In this document: piece after piece, positions 12,836 to 24,237 of the stretch | How positions within the stretch are numbered: the first letter of the stretch is position 1 | Layout of the letters: every line of letters begins with the position of its first letter | NCBI RefSeq assembly: GCF_047948215.1 | Contig: NC_134455.1 | Coordinates: forward strand, 73,495,689 to 73,559,688 | Direction: 5' to 3' | Origin: Lycorma delicatula | Taxonomy: Eukaryota; Arthropoda; Insecta; Hemiptera; Fulgoridae | DNA length: 64,000 nt | Program-made: the position numbers and the translations under genes | Notes under the pieces: model-generated | Told to the model about the DNA's origin: nothing | Databases searched by the model: none | What the model saw: only the letters and a program-made list of their open reading frames with translations

Positions 12836-14421
12836 ACCTGATATCTAATGAAAAAAGCCGTTCACAATAAATAGTGAGTGCAAAATGAATGAGAAATCTT
12901 CAAATCATTTATGTAGACTATGTAATTTTTTCGTTTCAAAAATCTTGCGCTTATATTTCCGGGAAAAAGATTACGATGGAACTTACTAGAAGAAATCTTT
13001 CTAAAAATTTACATCCGACAAAACAACAGACAAAAATTCATACAACTGTACTTTAGGAATTTCTTTTTTTTTTTGTTCGTAAAAAATAAGTTTTTATATT
13101 TTTGTTCCTTATGAATTCTTTTTAGTCATTTGTTTATATTTTTTAAAGTTTTTATTAAAACTAAAAATAATTTATGATATAAATAAATAAATTATGGTAT
13201 TTATATTTCAGCATAGTTTTTAATGAACGTAAAATGACACAGAAAACTGTTATTGTTTAAGAGGAATCGTCATCCAAGGCATATATTTGGAATAATTTTA
13301 GTCTATATTTCCCTATGATAATATAAACATTTATACTTCACCTTACTCCTGAGTCACGGGATTAGTTGATTATTTAGTAATCTAGAAAATAAAGTATTTT
13401 AAACTAAACAAAGTTAAAGATTTTCAATTTCCCTTTCTGTCATCGTTATATTTAATTCTATTAGAAAGGAGATGGTTGAAATGAAAGAATTTTTCTTAAG
13501 GGTGAGGAATATGATGTAAAGAGTTGCCATAATAAAATGGATGCGTAAAAAGCATACTGAAGTAATGGGGTAATTAGAAGGAAGACTATATATCAGGCCG
13601 AAGAAAAACGTAGTAATTTCAGTTAGAACAGAATTAAAAAAACAAAATAGAAGAAATTATTAGCAAAGAATTCGTTCTGTAAAGTATTAAATATAATACT
13701 TGGAAATCGGTGTTCATTAAGTAGGTGATTATTACTTAGTCAATCAGTGCTTGAGTAACTCTCAAAAATAAATAATTATGGTTATGGGTTTGTGCTGATC
13801 AGTACAAATGCGTGTGCAAATTCATAATTGAAATTATTTTAGGGTGTATATACAAAGGGTTAGGCATATAATTTAAAACACGGTACTTCCGTTTGTTTAA
13901 TTACAATCCGTAGCTACATACAAAACCTCCCACGTTTCCTCAGATTGTTTATATTGCATAATTGATTTATTTAACGATTATTTTCGTTCGAAAACCGTTT
14001 TATGTTAATGTATTTTGCATAAATTCAATAAAATTAATTCAATACCCGTATAAACTTTGGTAGAGGGAAAATTTACTTTAATACTACTATTACTGCTACT
14101 GCTAGTAATAATGATAATAATTGGGATAAATCTATTCCTACTTATTTATTTGAATTATTGTTGATAAAAATTAAACATTTCTAAATTGATATGTGTTAGT
14201 CTATCACATTAGGTAATAAATCTACAATAAACAGTAAAAACCTTAACCATAACCCTAAAACCCAAGAAGCAATAAACTTGTATCACAGTAAAAAGTTAAA
14301 AACTACCGTAAAACTTCTTTCCAACATTCATAATTACCCATATACGAGAATACAAGATTCGTATACAAAGAAACTAACAATATGAATGATAAATTACAAA
14401 ATTACACTTTATAATATTTAC
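12836..14421. other. AT-rich DNA, nothing recognised
   Basis: A purine-rich patch at 13430-13680 has short open stretches, but none could be assigned to a protein family. Confidence 0.35.
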
Positions 14422-15002
14422 ACTTTAAATATTATTCATTTATTTAATTCTACTGCTCACCTGTGACGTCACAACATAGCGGGCTACTGAAAAATCTGTT
14501 ACGTCAGTGCTACAGTAGCGCTCCTTGTGGTGAGAGGGGATACTAATGAGGCAGTATACCCACTTAGCCGCTAGTTCGTTAGATCATTTTTGGGGATGCC
14601 ATTTTGCAAATATTATTGCAAATGTGTCTAAGAAAAATAAGATTTTAATGGTGAAATTTCGAGTTAATAAGGGCGGCCTCCCCCACTTGATCTTTTGAGT
14701 TGAAAATTGAATGGCTTCATTGCTCCAAATGTAGAAGTAATCTGATCAAGTTTGATAAAAAAATCGGTCCAGTAGATTCAGAGATATCATGAGTGCAAAA
14801 CCGAATACACGCGCGCACCCCCCCCCCCCACTAACGCGCGCGAACATCCGGAAAATTTCCATCCGGTTTTTCGATATTTTGGGGTTCTTTAGGTGTCAAA
14901 ACGTCGAGATCCGGTGATAACCGCATGTTTCCAAATTTAACCGATTACAATACTTTCCCTTTTACAGCTATAGCTCTGCTACAGCGCTAGACGGGAAAGT
15001 AA
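14422..15002 (+). repeat. Dispersed repeat R3, copy A
   Basis: It is homologous over its whole length to 19474-20066 in the same orientation. Shared blocks are actttaaatattattcattt, gctccttgtggtgaga, taagaaaaata, gaagtaatctga, aaaatcggtcc, the hairpin-forming atccggaaa...ccatccgg and tagctctgctacagcgc. Copy A contains a C homopolymer (about 14818-14830) flanked by gcgcgc motifs. There is no open reading frame. The element class is unknown. Confidence 0.8.
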
Positions 15003-15584
15003 TAGATAAGTTTGTTGTTAGGAAATTAAATTAAATATAAAACAGATTACTTTACGTTATGATTAGTGTACAGATTACTCCAGTTACACTGATAAACAAT
15101 TTTTGTTTCCTGACATGCGATTCATGATTATAATGTTTTTTTTTTTTATGCTGAAAACGAATATGAACTCACAGAATCTTTCTGTCACCATTTTTTTTAA
15201 AGTTTTAAATTTGATTTAAAGGATTTTTATCATCTTTCAACATGTATTTAGCATTTTAAGCTCGTATATTGTATTTTGTTAGTTCATTTTTGATTGTTTA
15301 AGTTAGTTAACATAATTTGCAAGATACAAATAAACAATACTAGAATTAATTAAATTAATTAAGATACAAAAACATAATTAAATCATATCATAGTCACATA
15401 TTATGATATCATATCTAATATTGAAGAATCAGCCTGCAAGGACAAGATTAATCATGCCTGTGCAGGTCAAAACATGTAGCTGAAAACACAACTGTGTTAT
15501 TTGTATTAAGCACTGGATTTAAGAATGAATTAATTTTGTTTAGTCTTATTGCTGTCTTAAATTTGTTAACAGTGCAGTGTCATA
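15003..15584. other. AT-rich DNA upstream of the Cys-rich pseudogene
   Basis: No promoter element can be pinned down. The stretch separates repeat R3 from the decayed gene at 15585. Confidence 0.4.
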
Positions 15585-16562
15585 ATGCCACGAAATTGTG
15601 TAAATGATGAGGATGTATTTTGTTATGTATGTGGTGAGTTTACCGTAAAATCAAATAGAAAAAACATTATATCTTTAATTAAAAAAGCATATAATTTTTA
15701 CTTTCAGTGTAAAATTGGTGATCAGGATAAGACGTGGGTTCCCCGTATAGTATGCACTAATTGTTCTGTATATTTAAGAGGATGGCTGAAAGGTACACGG
15801 TGCAATTTGGTGTATCTATTGTTTGGCGTGAACCAAAGGATCATGTAAGCGATTGTTTCTTTTGTTTAACAAGTGTGTCTGAAATTTCTAAAAAATCTAA
15901 ACATGCTGTAAAATATCCTTCTTTGCAATCTGCAATCCGGTCTGTACCTCACATTGAAATTATTCCAGTTCCTTAGCCACCTGTGAACGTATGTTTCGAA
16001 AGCAGCAACGAAGAATCGGGCATTACTGAAGAAGACAACAATAATTTTGATTTTGAATTATCTTCCAATAAGCCACACCTTATGTCATAAGGCGAATTAA
16101 ATGACTTGGTTGGAAATTTAAAGTTATCAAAAAATCAAGCTGCAAGGTTTGAAATTACTTCAGAAAAATACAAAAATGTCGGGCTTTTGAAGCCCGACAT
16201 TTTTGTAAAAGAACTTTGTCTGTACTTTATTGATCAAAATAATTTGGTTTATTGCACAAATATTGATGAGCTTAGAACAAGTTCATAAATCTGAGGACTG
16301 GCGCCTTTTCTTGGATTCGTCCAAGTATAGTTTAAAAGTGGTTCTACTACACAACGATAACAAATATCCCTCGATACCAATCGCTTATGGTATTAATTTG
16401 AAAGAGACATACAATGTGATGAAAAACGTTCTTGAAAAAATAAATTGTAAAAAACATAGCTGGAACATATGTGGTGATTTGAAAGTTTTAGCTATTTTGT
16501 TAGGCATGTACAGTTTGTTTAAAACCTGCTGTGTTTTAGATTATGTATTTCAGTATTGTTAG
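15585..16562 (+). pseudogene. Uncharacterised Cys-rich multicopy gene, decayed copy 1
   Basis: The reading starts with MPRNC and runs through three frame segments (15585 to about 15780, about 15761-16280, 16230-16562), with in-frame stops at 15974-15976 and 16088-16090. The N-terminus carries CxxC pairs (C13/C16, C57/C60, plus C42) and a further CFFC in the second segment, which suggests a zinc-binding module. Later readable parts include WREPKDHVSDC, GELNDLVGNLKLSKNQA, WRLFLDSSKYSLKVVLLHN and WNICGDLKVLAILLG. A parallel set of segments occurs on the minus strand at 37432-37925 and 34466-34960, so the family is repetitive here. I recognise it as a family of unknown function scattered in arthropod genomes; that is memory, not a search. 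It could be a transposon-borne gene or an expanded host family. The reading is lost after about 16560. Confidence 0.65.
16169..16207. repeat. Perfect 18-bp hairpin inside the pseudogene
   Basis: The left arm tacaaaaatgtcgggctt (16169-16186), the 3-base loop ttg and the right arm aagcccgacatttttgta (16190-16207) pair perfectly. The hairpin lies where copy 1 of the Cys-rich gene stops resembling copy 2. Confidence 0.9.
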
Positions 16563-17959
16563 AACAGATTTATTTTTCAGAACTTCTGTGTACGTAAGAT
16601 CAAACAAGATACAAGCAACAATTTAAAAAGAAATTAATGTAGTTAAATTGAAAAATGATATAAACATATCGCGTAAAGGTTTAATTTAGCTTATAAATAC
16701 ATTTCAGTTTAAACAAAAATTTACTTCTTGATTGAATTCTATGATATTTCGGAAGCAAGCAATTATCTAGGACTTCTATCTTGATTCGGAGTCCTCAGGC
16801 ATCTAGATTACTGGTTCGTGTAATTATAATAGATATTGTAACTTCTTATATCCATGAATCCCCAATCCAGAACATGTCTAATTACAAATAAACAGTAGAA
16901 TGAATGTCAGTTCAATATCCAGCAGTCGTTAACGTAATATATAATTGGTTCGGCTAGGGCTTGAACTACCAACCCACAATATGGAAAGGAAAATACTAAT
17001 GATCTATACCGACCCCAGCCAGGATTATTTTTATTTAAATATTTTTATTTTGCGACAAAAATATTACTATTTTGTAGAACATAAAATTCATCTCTCTTGA
17101 TTAAACACTTTAGAATATAATAAAGAAATTCTTTAAAAGATTACAGTCTAGTCTCAACGTATTTCAGATAGTAGTGTTTTTAATACAACAAGCATCTATA
17201 AAACTTCTTTTGGAAACATATTTCCAATTACTTAAGAAGTAAATAGGAAATTTTTTTTTTTTTTTTTTTTACAGTTGTCTGTTAAATAATAATAATATAA
17301 ATGATTAATAATGGCATAAAACTGTATTAAACAAATGTGTGTTTTAAATCGTACTATAATTTTTAGAAATATAAATACTGTAAATAAACAAAAAATAAAT
17401 AAGTAAAAGGAGATGAACGATCAACTTAATCGTAAAGAGTAATTTCGAAGAACATGATATGTAAATTCACACAGCTTGTCCCTTGACTTTAAGCAAGTTA
17501 ACCATTTAAATAGTGAAGAATGTCTGTTTAAATTATTTAAAATTTTCGAATTTATCTCCATGTGCCTCATGAAAATTCTTTCTCTTAAATTTTTTGTTAA
17601 TTTAATTCAGGTATTCCTATCATTTTTTTTTTTTTTTTGAGAATTAAGTTTTTTTTTAATTCAGATGACCACAGTCTTTTACTTTTTTCAGTATATTAAT
17701 ATTATTTTAATATATAATCTACCCGCTTCTACTGGAATGAATTTTACGTTTTTAGATGGTATTATGTTGAAATATATTCCCTTATGTTCTTCCTGATAGT
17801 GACGGAAACATAAAAAAAAGGGTAAATCCTGTTGTGATATATTTATTTAAACCGTTACATATATACATTCGTGCATATATACAAGAAACAAAATAACAGT
17901 ACTGTTGGTTCGATAGTCCCTAAACAGACAGAACAGAATGTTAATCAATTTAGGACGGT
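16563..17959. other. AT-rich DNA with one possible tRNA-like relic
   Basis: Minus strand 16949-17024 reads ggctggggtcggtatagatc and later ggtagttcaagccctagcc, which could be A-box and B-box remnants of a tRNA-derived SINE (weak). A poly(T) of about 22 bases lies at 17249. No gene is supported. Confidence 0.35.
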
Positions 17960-18270
17960 GATCGGTGTGCAGATTCAATAGTTACTGCAGTAATTTGCCA
18001 GACGGGTCTGGACTGCCAGCCTCCACATGTCCTGCTCTATTACTCTACCAGCCGCAGTAAAAAGATTGCCCCAACCCCACACTCTCATTTTCCCACCCCC
18101 GACCACGAAACTGTGAAAGAAGGGGATCGTTCCTCTTCCCCTTCCCTTCCCCTTTAGCACTAATTAAGCGCGGGTCGTAAACAGGGACTGGTATCGCGTA
18201 CTGCTTCTGCTAGGGTGGCGATTAGTACAGCCCTTCATTATGACCCTACCGACCCATGCCCCTATTTATA
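17960..18270. other. GC-rich island of unknown nature
   Basis: Base composition shifts sharply to GC, with pyrimidine-rich runs (cctcttccccttccctt). The longest minus-strand frame (17975-18160, 61 codons) is Gly/Arg-rich and unrecognised. It may be a repeat end, since the other GC-rich patches in this window are mobile-element sequence. Confidence 0.3.
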
Positions 18271-18619
18271 AGTTTCGCTGCTGTCCAAACTTTAAATCTG
18301 GAAAGCAAATGTTTTTTTTTCAAACACACACATATTTTTAAGATCGTCGTCATACACTCCTAAAAGACATTACGTAAATATTTTCCAGCAGAAAAGATCC
18401 TAATTTAAATAGCATATTATAAGATATTTAAAAATTGTATAAAATAAGTGCTTATTATATGACACTTATTCTTATTAAATTATACATAATTTTCAATTCA
18501 GCTGTTTTTTAATGCATAATATAAAACAAAACAAAATATATTAATGTATACATGTATTTTTTTTTATTCCTAACGTGTACGTTGGAATATTTTCAACTAG
18601 TGAACAATAAGCAATCCCC

Positions 18620-18882
18620 CCTCATGGACCAGTGAAATGAGAACCATTTGTATGACATAGAAATGAGGTGCAGTCTTGTAAAAACTCAGGCTAACCATTC
18701 CTGAAATGTGTGGTTAATTGAACCCCAGCCACCAAAGTTCACCGGTATCCACTACCTATTATTCAAATCCGTATAAAAGTGCTGTTACTAGGATTTATAT
18801 CTCAGAACCTTCGACTTCGAAAATCAGTTGTTAAACTGGTGACTTGAGTCAAGTTTGCCAGCAGACCAGCCCACTGGGCTGT
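18620..18882 (-). mobile_element. SINE-A, degenerate copy
   Basis: The complement of the SINE body is seen as agtcttgtaaaaactcagg, tgtggttaattgaacc, accaaagttcaccggtatcc and attcaaatccgtataaaagt. The head is present in degraded form (aggatttatatctcagaacc, cttcgacttcga, aaatcag, ccactgggct). The 3' tail is eroded. Confidence 0.75.
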
Positions 18883-19473
18883 ATATTAATAATTGATATT
18901 GTTTTAATTATTATTATTATTTATTTTATTTACAGAGAGCTTTGTTCCCCTAAAATATCTTAAAACTGAAACTGGACTAGAGAACTCTTTTAACCAAAAT
19001 GTCTAACCCTGTTTGAAAAATTATCTAAAACTTTTTGGCACTAATTTTAATGATATTAATTAACTTTGGATGAAAAAATTTACGAAAAAGATTAAATTAA
19101 GATTTCCCGGAGTAATTTTTTTTCTTTTAATAGAATATAGTGCTTCGCATATCACATCTTTGGAACTTATAAGAGAAGTGACATTTGAAACGCTTTCAAA
19201 AATTTGGGGAAATTGATTTATCTTCAAAATCGATCACTAAATAATATTTCTGGACATATTCTTAAAAAAGCTGACAACACAGATGTAGGACTTTGTCGTC
19301 ACGCGACTTTTTTCTGATGCACGGCATACACAAACTACCATATTTAAAATATTTTGTCATTTTATTTAAATGTCATATTTTTTATTTATTTAATTAAATG
19401 ATTCTAACGGGCGCATACCGTATTTCATTCGCACGGGTGTGCAGGTACTACTGGCCACTTCAAATACTTAAGT
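18883..19473. other. AT-rich DNA, nothing recognised
   Basis: No gene is seen. The short GC-richer patch at 19408-19460 (gggcgcataccg, cacgggtgtgcagg) lies directly upstream of repeat R3 copy B. Confidence 0.35.
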
Positions 19474-20066
19474 ACTTTAAATATTATTCATTTATTTAAT
19501 TCTATCCCTCACCTGTGACATCAAAACATAGCAGACGACTACAGCAGCTGTACGTCAGTGATACACTAGTGCTCCTTGTGGTGAGAACGGGTACTATTGA
19601 CGCAATACTGGTTTATTTAGAGAATTTTTTGGGTGGCACTGCGACTTTTCGAACATTTTTTTGCAATTTTTTCTTTTAATTAACAAGTTTACCTAAGAAA
19701 AATAATACCTTAGGTGAAATCTTGAGATACGGAGAGTGACCTTGCTCTTTAGCCTCACCACTTTGACCCTTTTAAATTGAAAATTTATTGGCTTCAGTGC
19801 ATCGTGTAAAGAAGTAATCTGACGAAGTTTTGTCAAAATCGGTCCTGTATTTCTGAAAATATTAGCTGATTTACGGGGTGAACCGAACATACACACGTAC
19901 AAACGAATATCCGGAAATTTTCCATCCGGTCTTTTAGTTTTTTGGGTTCCTTAGGTCTCAAAACATGCAGATCGGTGAAATCCGCATATGCCCAAATTGG
20001 ACCAATTACAATACCTTCCCTTCTAAAGCAATAATAGCTCTGCTACAGCGCCAGAGAGAAAGTAAA
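19474..20066 (+). repeat. Dispersed repeat R3, copy B
   Basis: This is the partner of 14422-15002. It shares the same start (actttaaatattattcattt), the gctccttgtggtgaga block, the aaatcggtcc block, the paired atccgg / ccatccgg motif and the final tagctctgctacagcgc. Relative to copy A it lacks the poly(C) tract and has small insertions. Confidence 0.8.
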
Positions 20067-21416
20067 ATTTCTTACTCAAAAATAAAGATCCTAAAAAAAT
20101 ATTTTATTTTTTATAATCTTCGAGAAAACCAGAATAAATTAATAAAAGTAATGGTACTCCTCAAAAGTAATTTACCAACTTTTCCCATTTTCTTTTAGGA
20201 AGGCTCAGAAAATTAGTTCATTAATTATTTTTCTAGATATTGTTATTCCTAATTTTTGGAATTATCATTTTTGGCCCTAATGCTGGACTTAATCCTTATT
20301 TTTATTAATGAAATATTCAGGTTTATGTTTTTTAAACAGTTGTTATAATTCTTGATCAACAGACAAATTTTTCTTAAGTACGAAGTGCACGAGATGTTGT
20401 CTTGACAAAAGGGAAACTTATTTTATTTTACAAAATCCGTTTCATGTTTTTTTTTATATATCCACAACACTAAGATTGATAATTATTAATATTTTACTAG
20501 TGAGGGTTTGTAGGGCAATAAAAAAAGGTCTTTACTAGTTTTATAGGGAAATATTATTTGATGTTAATTACATCTTTAACATATAATTAAAAAAAAAAAA
20601 AAAAAAAATTTTAAATTGAAAGTGTGTAATTTTCCAAAATAGAATTCTGAAGCGGATCACTGTATGAAATTACTGAGATCAGGATAGGGCGCTTTGTAAG
20701 TTCTTGCAGATTGTAGTAACATAAATAGATGATGTTAAATTTACTATTACGGTATCTAATTCTACTTTTATCGGTTTGTTGTTTCTGTCTTCGAGCTATC
20801 ATTTGTTTTTGGGTTTGAATTAACGTATATTTGTTGTTATCAACATTTTGATGCTTTGTTGATTCACATTATTGTCTGGCAAATGTTGAATGTAACAAAG
20901 TCGCATACATGTACATTTCTCCCTTAAAATTGTTTTTTATTGATTTAATCAAATGTTTAGTTAAAAAATACTGTCAACCAAACTCAAGCTGTCTGTTTGT
21001 TAAATAAATTTTAGTTACATTAACAACCTATTTTAATCTACGTAGAAAAAACATAAAATATCGAAAATTTAAATTACTCTGGTTATAAGAGGATAAATAA
21101 ATTAATAATTTTATTTGGACAACAATCAAGGTCAACAAGTTAAATTTAAAAATATAAAACTTCTTGTCTCTTCATTAAAATTAATTTGTGAAAACAAAAA
21201 TAAAATAATTATTTTTTATAAAATTATTAAATGCACTTGAATAAAAAGCACTTACCAAATTTGAAGTTTGATCTATATTTTATAAATAATTGTTTTTTGT
21301 TTTATCGGTGACGGTTGGGATAATTGGATTTACATATGTTGTTTAGCTTCATTAATTCGCTTTTTTCTTTTTATTTTTCGTAGTTATTTTTATTTGTTAA
21401 AATAATTTTAATAAAG
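20067..21416. other. AT-rich DNA; one 28-bp motif copy
   Basis: No gene is seen. A poly(A) of about 20 lies at 20590. At 21073-21101 the motif attactctggttataagagg followed by ataaataaa occurs; close copies lie at 22234-22261 and 22278-22298 inside the neighbouring transposon. Confidence 0.4.
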
Positions 21417-21438
21417 GTGTTCAAAAAGTGATGCAACC

Positions 21439-21710
21439 TTATAGGAAAATGAGTAAGTAACAACAGTTGTTGAATGCGGCCTCCACTATACGATTCACAT
21501 AATTGAATACGACGTTGCACGCTCTTAAACACATGTTGTAACGTTTTTTGAGGAATTGCAGCAACACGTCTTTCAATTTGGCTCTGCAATTCGGAAATGG
21601 TGTGAGGATTAGTTTTGTAAGCGGCATCCTTAAAGTACCACCACAAAAAAAATCAGGAGGGAATAAATCATGAGACCAAGGGGGCCACAACCCCTGCTTC
21701 ACTGCCTATG
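21439..21710 (-). pseudogene. Transposase C-terminal remnant (IS630/Tc1/mariner superfamily)
   Basis: Two minus-strand frames join around a one-base shift near 21640. One reads GLWPPWSHDLFPPDFF, where the Asp of PPDFF would be the last acidic residue of the DDE/DDD catalytic triad. The other reads WWYFKDAAYKTNPHTISELQ, then IAAIP-like (VAAIPQKTLQHVF) and RRIQLCESYSGG. This order is typical of the C-terminus of insect mariner-related transposases that often carry an N-terminal helix-turn-helix of the DUF4817 type. The first two catalytic acids are not recognisable, as that region is replaced by the inserted SINE and simple repeats. Confidence 0.75.
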
Positions 21711-21818
21711 AAAACAGTAATCCAAGAAAGGCATACAGTTGTTGGCTGTATGGGAAAACAAATAATCTATAAATAATAAATAATTGTTCTGCTGAAACCA
21801 CGCGGACTCTAGCCGGGC

Positions 21819-22144
21819 TTTCTTTTTCTGTTTAGCCTCCGGAACCACCGTAAGGTGTTACTTCAGAGGATAATATAGTTCAGGATGATACTTGAGAGGA
21901 TCAACTATAGTTCATTTACAAGACTATAGTTCAAGATTGTAGTCTTGTACAGTCTCAGGTCTACCATTTCTTAGAAATGTTCTTAATTGAAACTCAACCA
22001 CCAAAGAACACCGGTATCTACGATCTAGTAATCAAATCCGTCTAAAAGTAACTGCCTCTACTAGGATTTGAACGTTAGAACTCTCGACTTCAAAGTCAGC
22101 TGATTTATGATGACGAGTTCATCACTAGTCCAACCCGGTGGGTT
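21819..22144 (-). mobile_element. SINE-A inserted in the Tc1/mariner element
   Basis: This is a near-complete SINE on the minus strand. The right end gives the head (complement of ccaacccggtgggt, with a tcagctgattt block and B box aggatttgaacg in complement). The left end gives the tail tttctttttctgtttagcct. Flanks actctagccgggc (21806-21818) and actctagctggtc (22145-22157) are a 13-bp target duplication with two mismatches. A 25-35 bp internal duplication around 21880-21950 (repeats of agttcatt / gactatagttcaa) is unusual for the family. Confidence 0.85.
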
Positions 22145-22387
22145 ACTCTAGCTGGTCTGCAGATATAGTGTTAACAAATTGTTACACCATCTGTATGTTG
22201 CGCTCATTTATTCTGTACTATGAAAGAATGCCAATTACTCTGGTATAAGAGGATAAATAAACTCTTATAAGAGGATAATTACTCTGGTTATAAGAGGTTG
22301 GTAGCACTACCAACGGAGAGACCGGTCTAGATAGTCGTCGCACAGACTTCATGGAGTCTGGCGACGCCTATCGCTTTGGAGTGAGCA

Positions 22388-22433
22388 TAATATATATATA
22401 TGTATATATATATATATAGTATATAGTATATAT
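22388..22433. repeat. TA/TG microsatellite
   Basis: About 45 bp of alternating TA with TG and AG interruptions lies within the mariner-type element. Just upstream, 22336-22366 can form a stem from gtcgcacagact and agtctggcgac. Confidence 0.8.
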
Positions 22434-22654
22434 AATTGGTCTGGGAATGTTCTCGGCTTGTTACAAATGGGGAGTGGTTCATTTTTAGTATTTTAAATTT
22501 TCGTTGGATTTACTACGCCAAAAGGCATTGTACAGCTTTATGAATCTGTTTATAAATGATAAGTCACATCGTTGATGAGTAAAATAATATGTTCATTTTC
22601 AGTATGGTATGAGCATAGCTGCATGTTCTGTTACACAGTAACAGTAATTTGCAG

Positions 22655-22815
22655 CATGCACGTCGATCAACCTTTCTGTATTAGCACTTTTGGACGACCG
22701 TTTTTGGCTGCATTTATCACATTCCCTGCCTCTTGGAACTTGTCGATCAACCGCTTGATGGAAGACTTGTTTAGTGCATCCACACCATACTTTTCTGTAA
22801 AGGCTTTCTGGGTCT
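22655..22815 (-). pseudogene. Transposase N-terminal helix-turn-helix remnant
   Basis: On the minus strand one frame reads AFTEKYGVDALNKSSIKRLI and continues DKFQEAGNVINAAKNGRPKV, a DNA-binding helix-turn-helix of the kind at the start of mariner-related transposases. The GRPKV motif is the usual linker between the two DNA-binding subdomains. A stop follows after about 8 codons, and the frame upstream is broken. Confidence 0.7.
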
Positions 22816-22941
22816 AATAATAACTGTGTATCTAATATATTAGAAGACATTATATAACCCATTTCTCTCAATTTTCTTCATTTAAATCCGTAGCAAAAGA
22901 AGGAAACATTCTTCCGTAAGGTTGCGTCACTTTTTGAACAC

Positions 22942-23820
22942 TATATTATATAAAATTGTTATATATAGTACAAAAAAATCAACAAAAAAAAAATCCAAAT
23001 TCACGTCACCTATTTTATATACATGGTAGATAATACCTTATTAATTATGTTATATTTAAGGCATTTCACAATTTTTTATTGATTTTTTTTTCTAACTTTT
23101 AAGAAAGCATGAATTGAATACGATTTTTTTGTAAAAATATCGTTCCTGACAGCAGAACGTGAAATGAATTAACGTTCATATCCTTTTATAAATAATCCCT
23201 GATTGTCTCTGAAGTAATACTAAGAGTGGTTAAAGCGGAAATCGTCTTATGAATAACCTAAATTACCAATAAATATTTCGAATATCATTCGTATACTTTT
23301 TTCCATTTTATCAGGATCAATGGAAAATTTACTACAGCTCAAAATGTCACTAAATAAATTCACTAAACATTAAGTCAATCAATAAGATCAGTAATTTTCT
23401 ATTATTACCTTGTCAAAAAACCATAATTTTTTTTTTTATTCGATTGATAATCTTCAATGTTTACTAGTGGGCAGGAAAGAAAAAAAATATATATATAAAT
23501 AAATAAAAATATTTTTAATAAATTAAAAATTGTATTAATTTTTACTCTCCCGACTATAGAGAAGCTGCTACAACTATAACGAGAATGTATGTACATTGAT
23601 CAAAAAAATATATTTTTTATTTCTTAAGGAGATATTGAAAAATGTAATTTTTTAACAAAAAATAAATAAATAAACTGTGGTTAATCTGTGAGAAAAGTTT
23701 TTACTCCAATCCTCTCAAATCCAAACAAAATCTATTTTTGTTAGACGGACTTTTGTGCTTATCTAAGTGTGTGTGTTGGCTTATAACTCCGGAACTCGTT
23801 GACTGATTTTTTCAAATTAG
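22942..23820. other. AT-rich DNA flanking the transposon and LINE
   Basis: No gene is seen. The last part (23640-23820) has a more complex style (cttataactccggaactcgttgac). Across the LINE inserted at 23833-25630 the sequence resumes as ttacgttcgggaagaaag, so the two flanks were once contiguous. Confidence 0.5.
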
Positions 23821-23832
23821 AAGAAAAGTATT
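23821..23832. repeat. Target-site duplication (left) of the I-like LINE
   Basis: aagaaaagtatt, repeated exactly at 25631-25642. The last T could also belong to the poly(T) that represents the LINE tail. Confidence 0.85.
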
Positions 23833-24237
23833 TTTTTTTTTTTTTTGTTTATGGGCGAAAAACGCCTGGGCGTTATCATCGCCTGGAATTTTATTAATAA
23901 AAGGGTAAAGTAACTCCAAAGTAATAAAACTTATAGGGTGTAAAAGTAATATTAATCATATAATAAAAATTTATTAAAACAAAAGTCTAGAAAGTAAAAT
24001 AAAACTCAAAACTAATATCGAAGACGAAGTCTTTAAAATACAAAAGTTAAAATAATAGAATAAAGAAACTATATAAAACTTACCTAATTCCGATGGGTTG
24101 TGCAAAAGGCTTCCTTCTTGGATAATGAAATTAAAAACATAGAACCAAAAAAAATCAAAATTGAAAGTAAAGGTTAAAAATTATCAAAAACTCTTCTAGC
24201 ATTAAAATAAATATGATAATATTAAATATTTTGCAGT

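Larger units (their letters stand above)
21417..22941 (-). mobile_element. Tc1/mariner-type DNA transposon, degenerate, with terminal inverted repeats
   Basis: The left end gtgttcaaaaagtgatgcaa (from 21417) is matched by the complement of the right end gtgttcaaaaagtgacgcaa (ending at 22941), and the similarity continues inward for about 30 bp (ccttaygga). Between them the minus strand holds two transposase remnants (a helix-turn-helix region and the C-terminal part of the DDE domain), interrupted by a SINE-A copy and a TA microsatellite. A TA target duplication cannot be fixed exactly. Terminal mismatches and broken frames mean that it is dead. Confidence 0.8.

Noticed and set aside
16949..17024. 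Genuine tRNA gene
   Set aside because: Only weak A-box and B-box resemblance; the anticodon arm is AT-rich and does not close.
17975..18160. Gly/Arg-rich small protein gene in a GC island
   Set aside because: The translation is low complexity (from cc/tt-rich DNA), with no start context or family resemblance.
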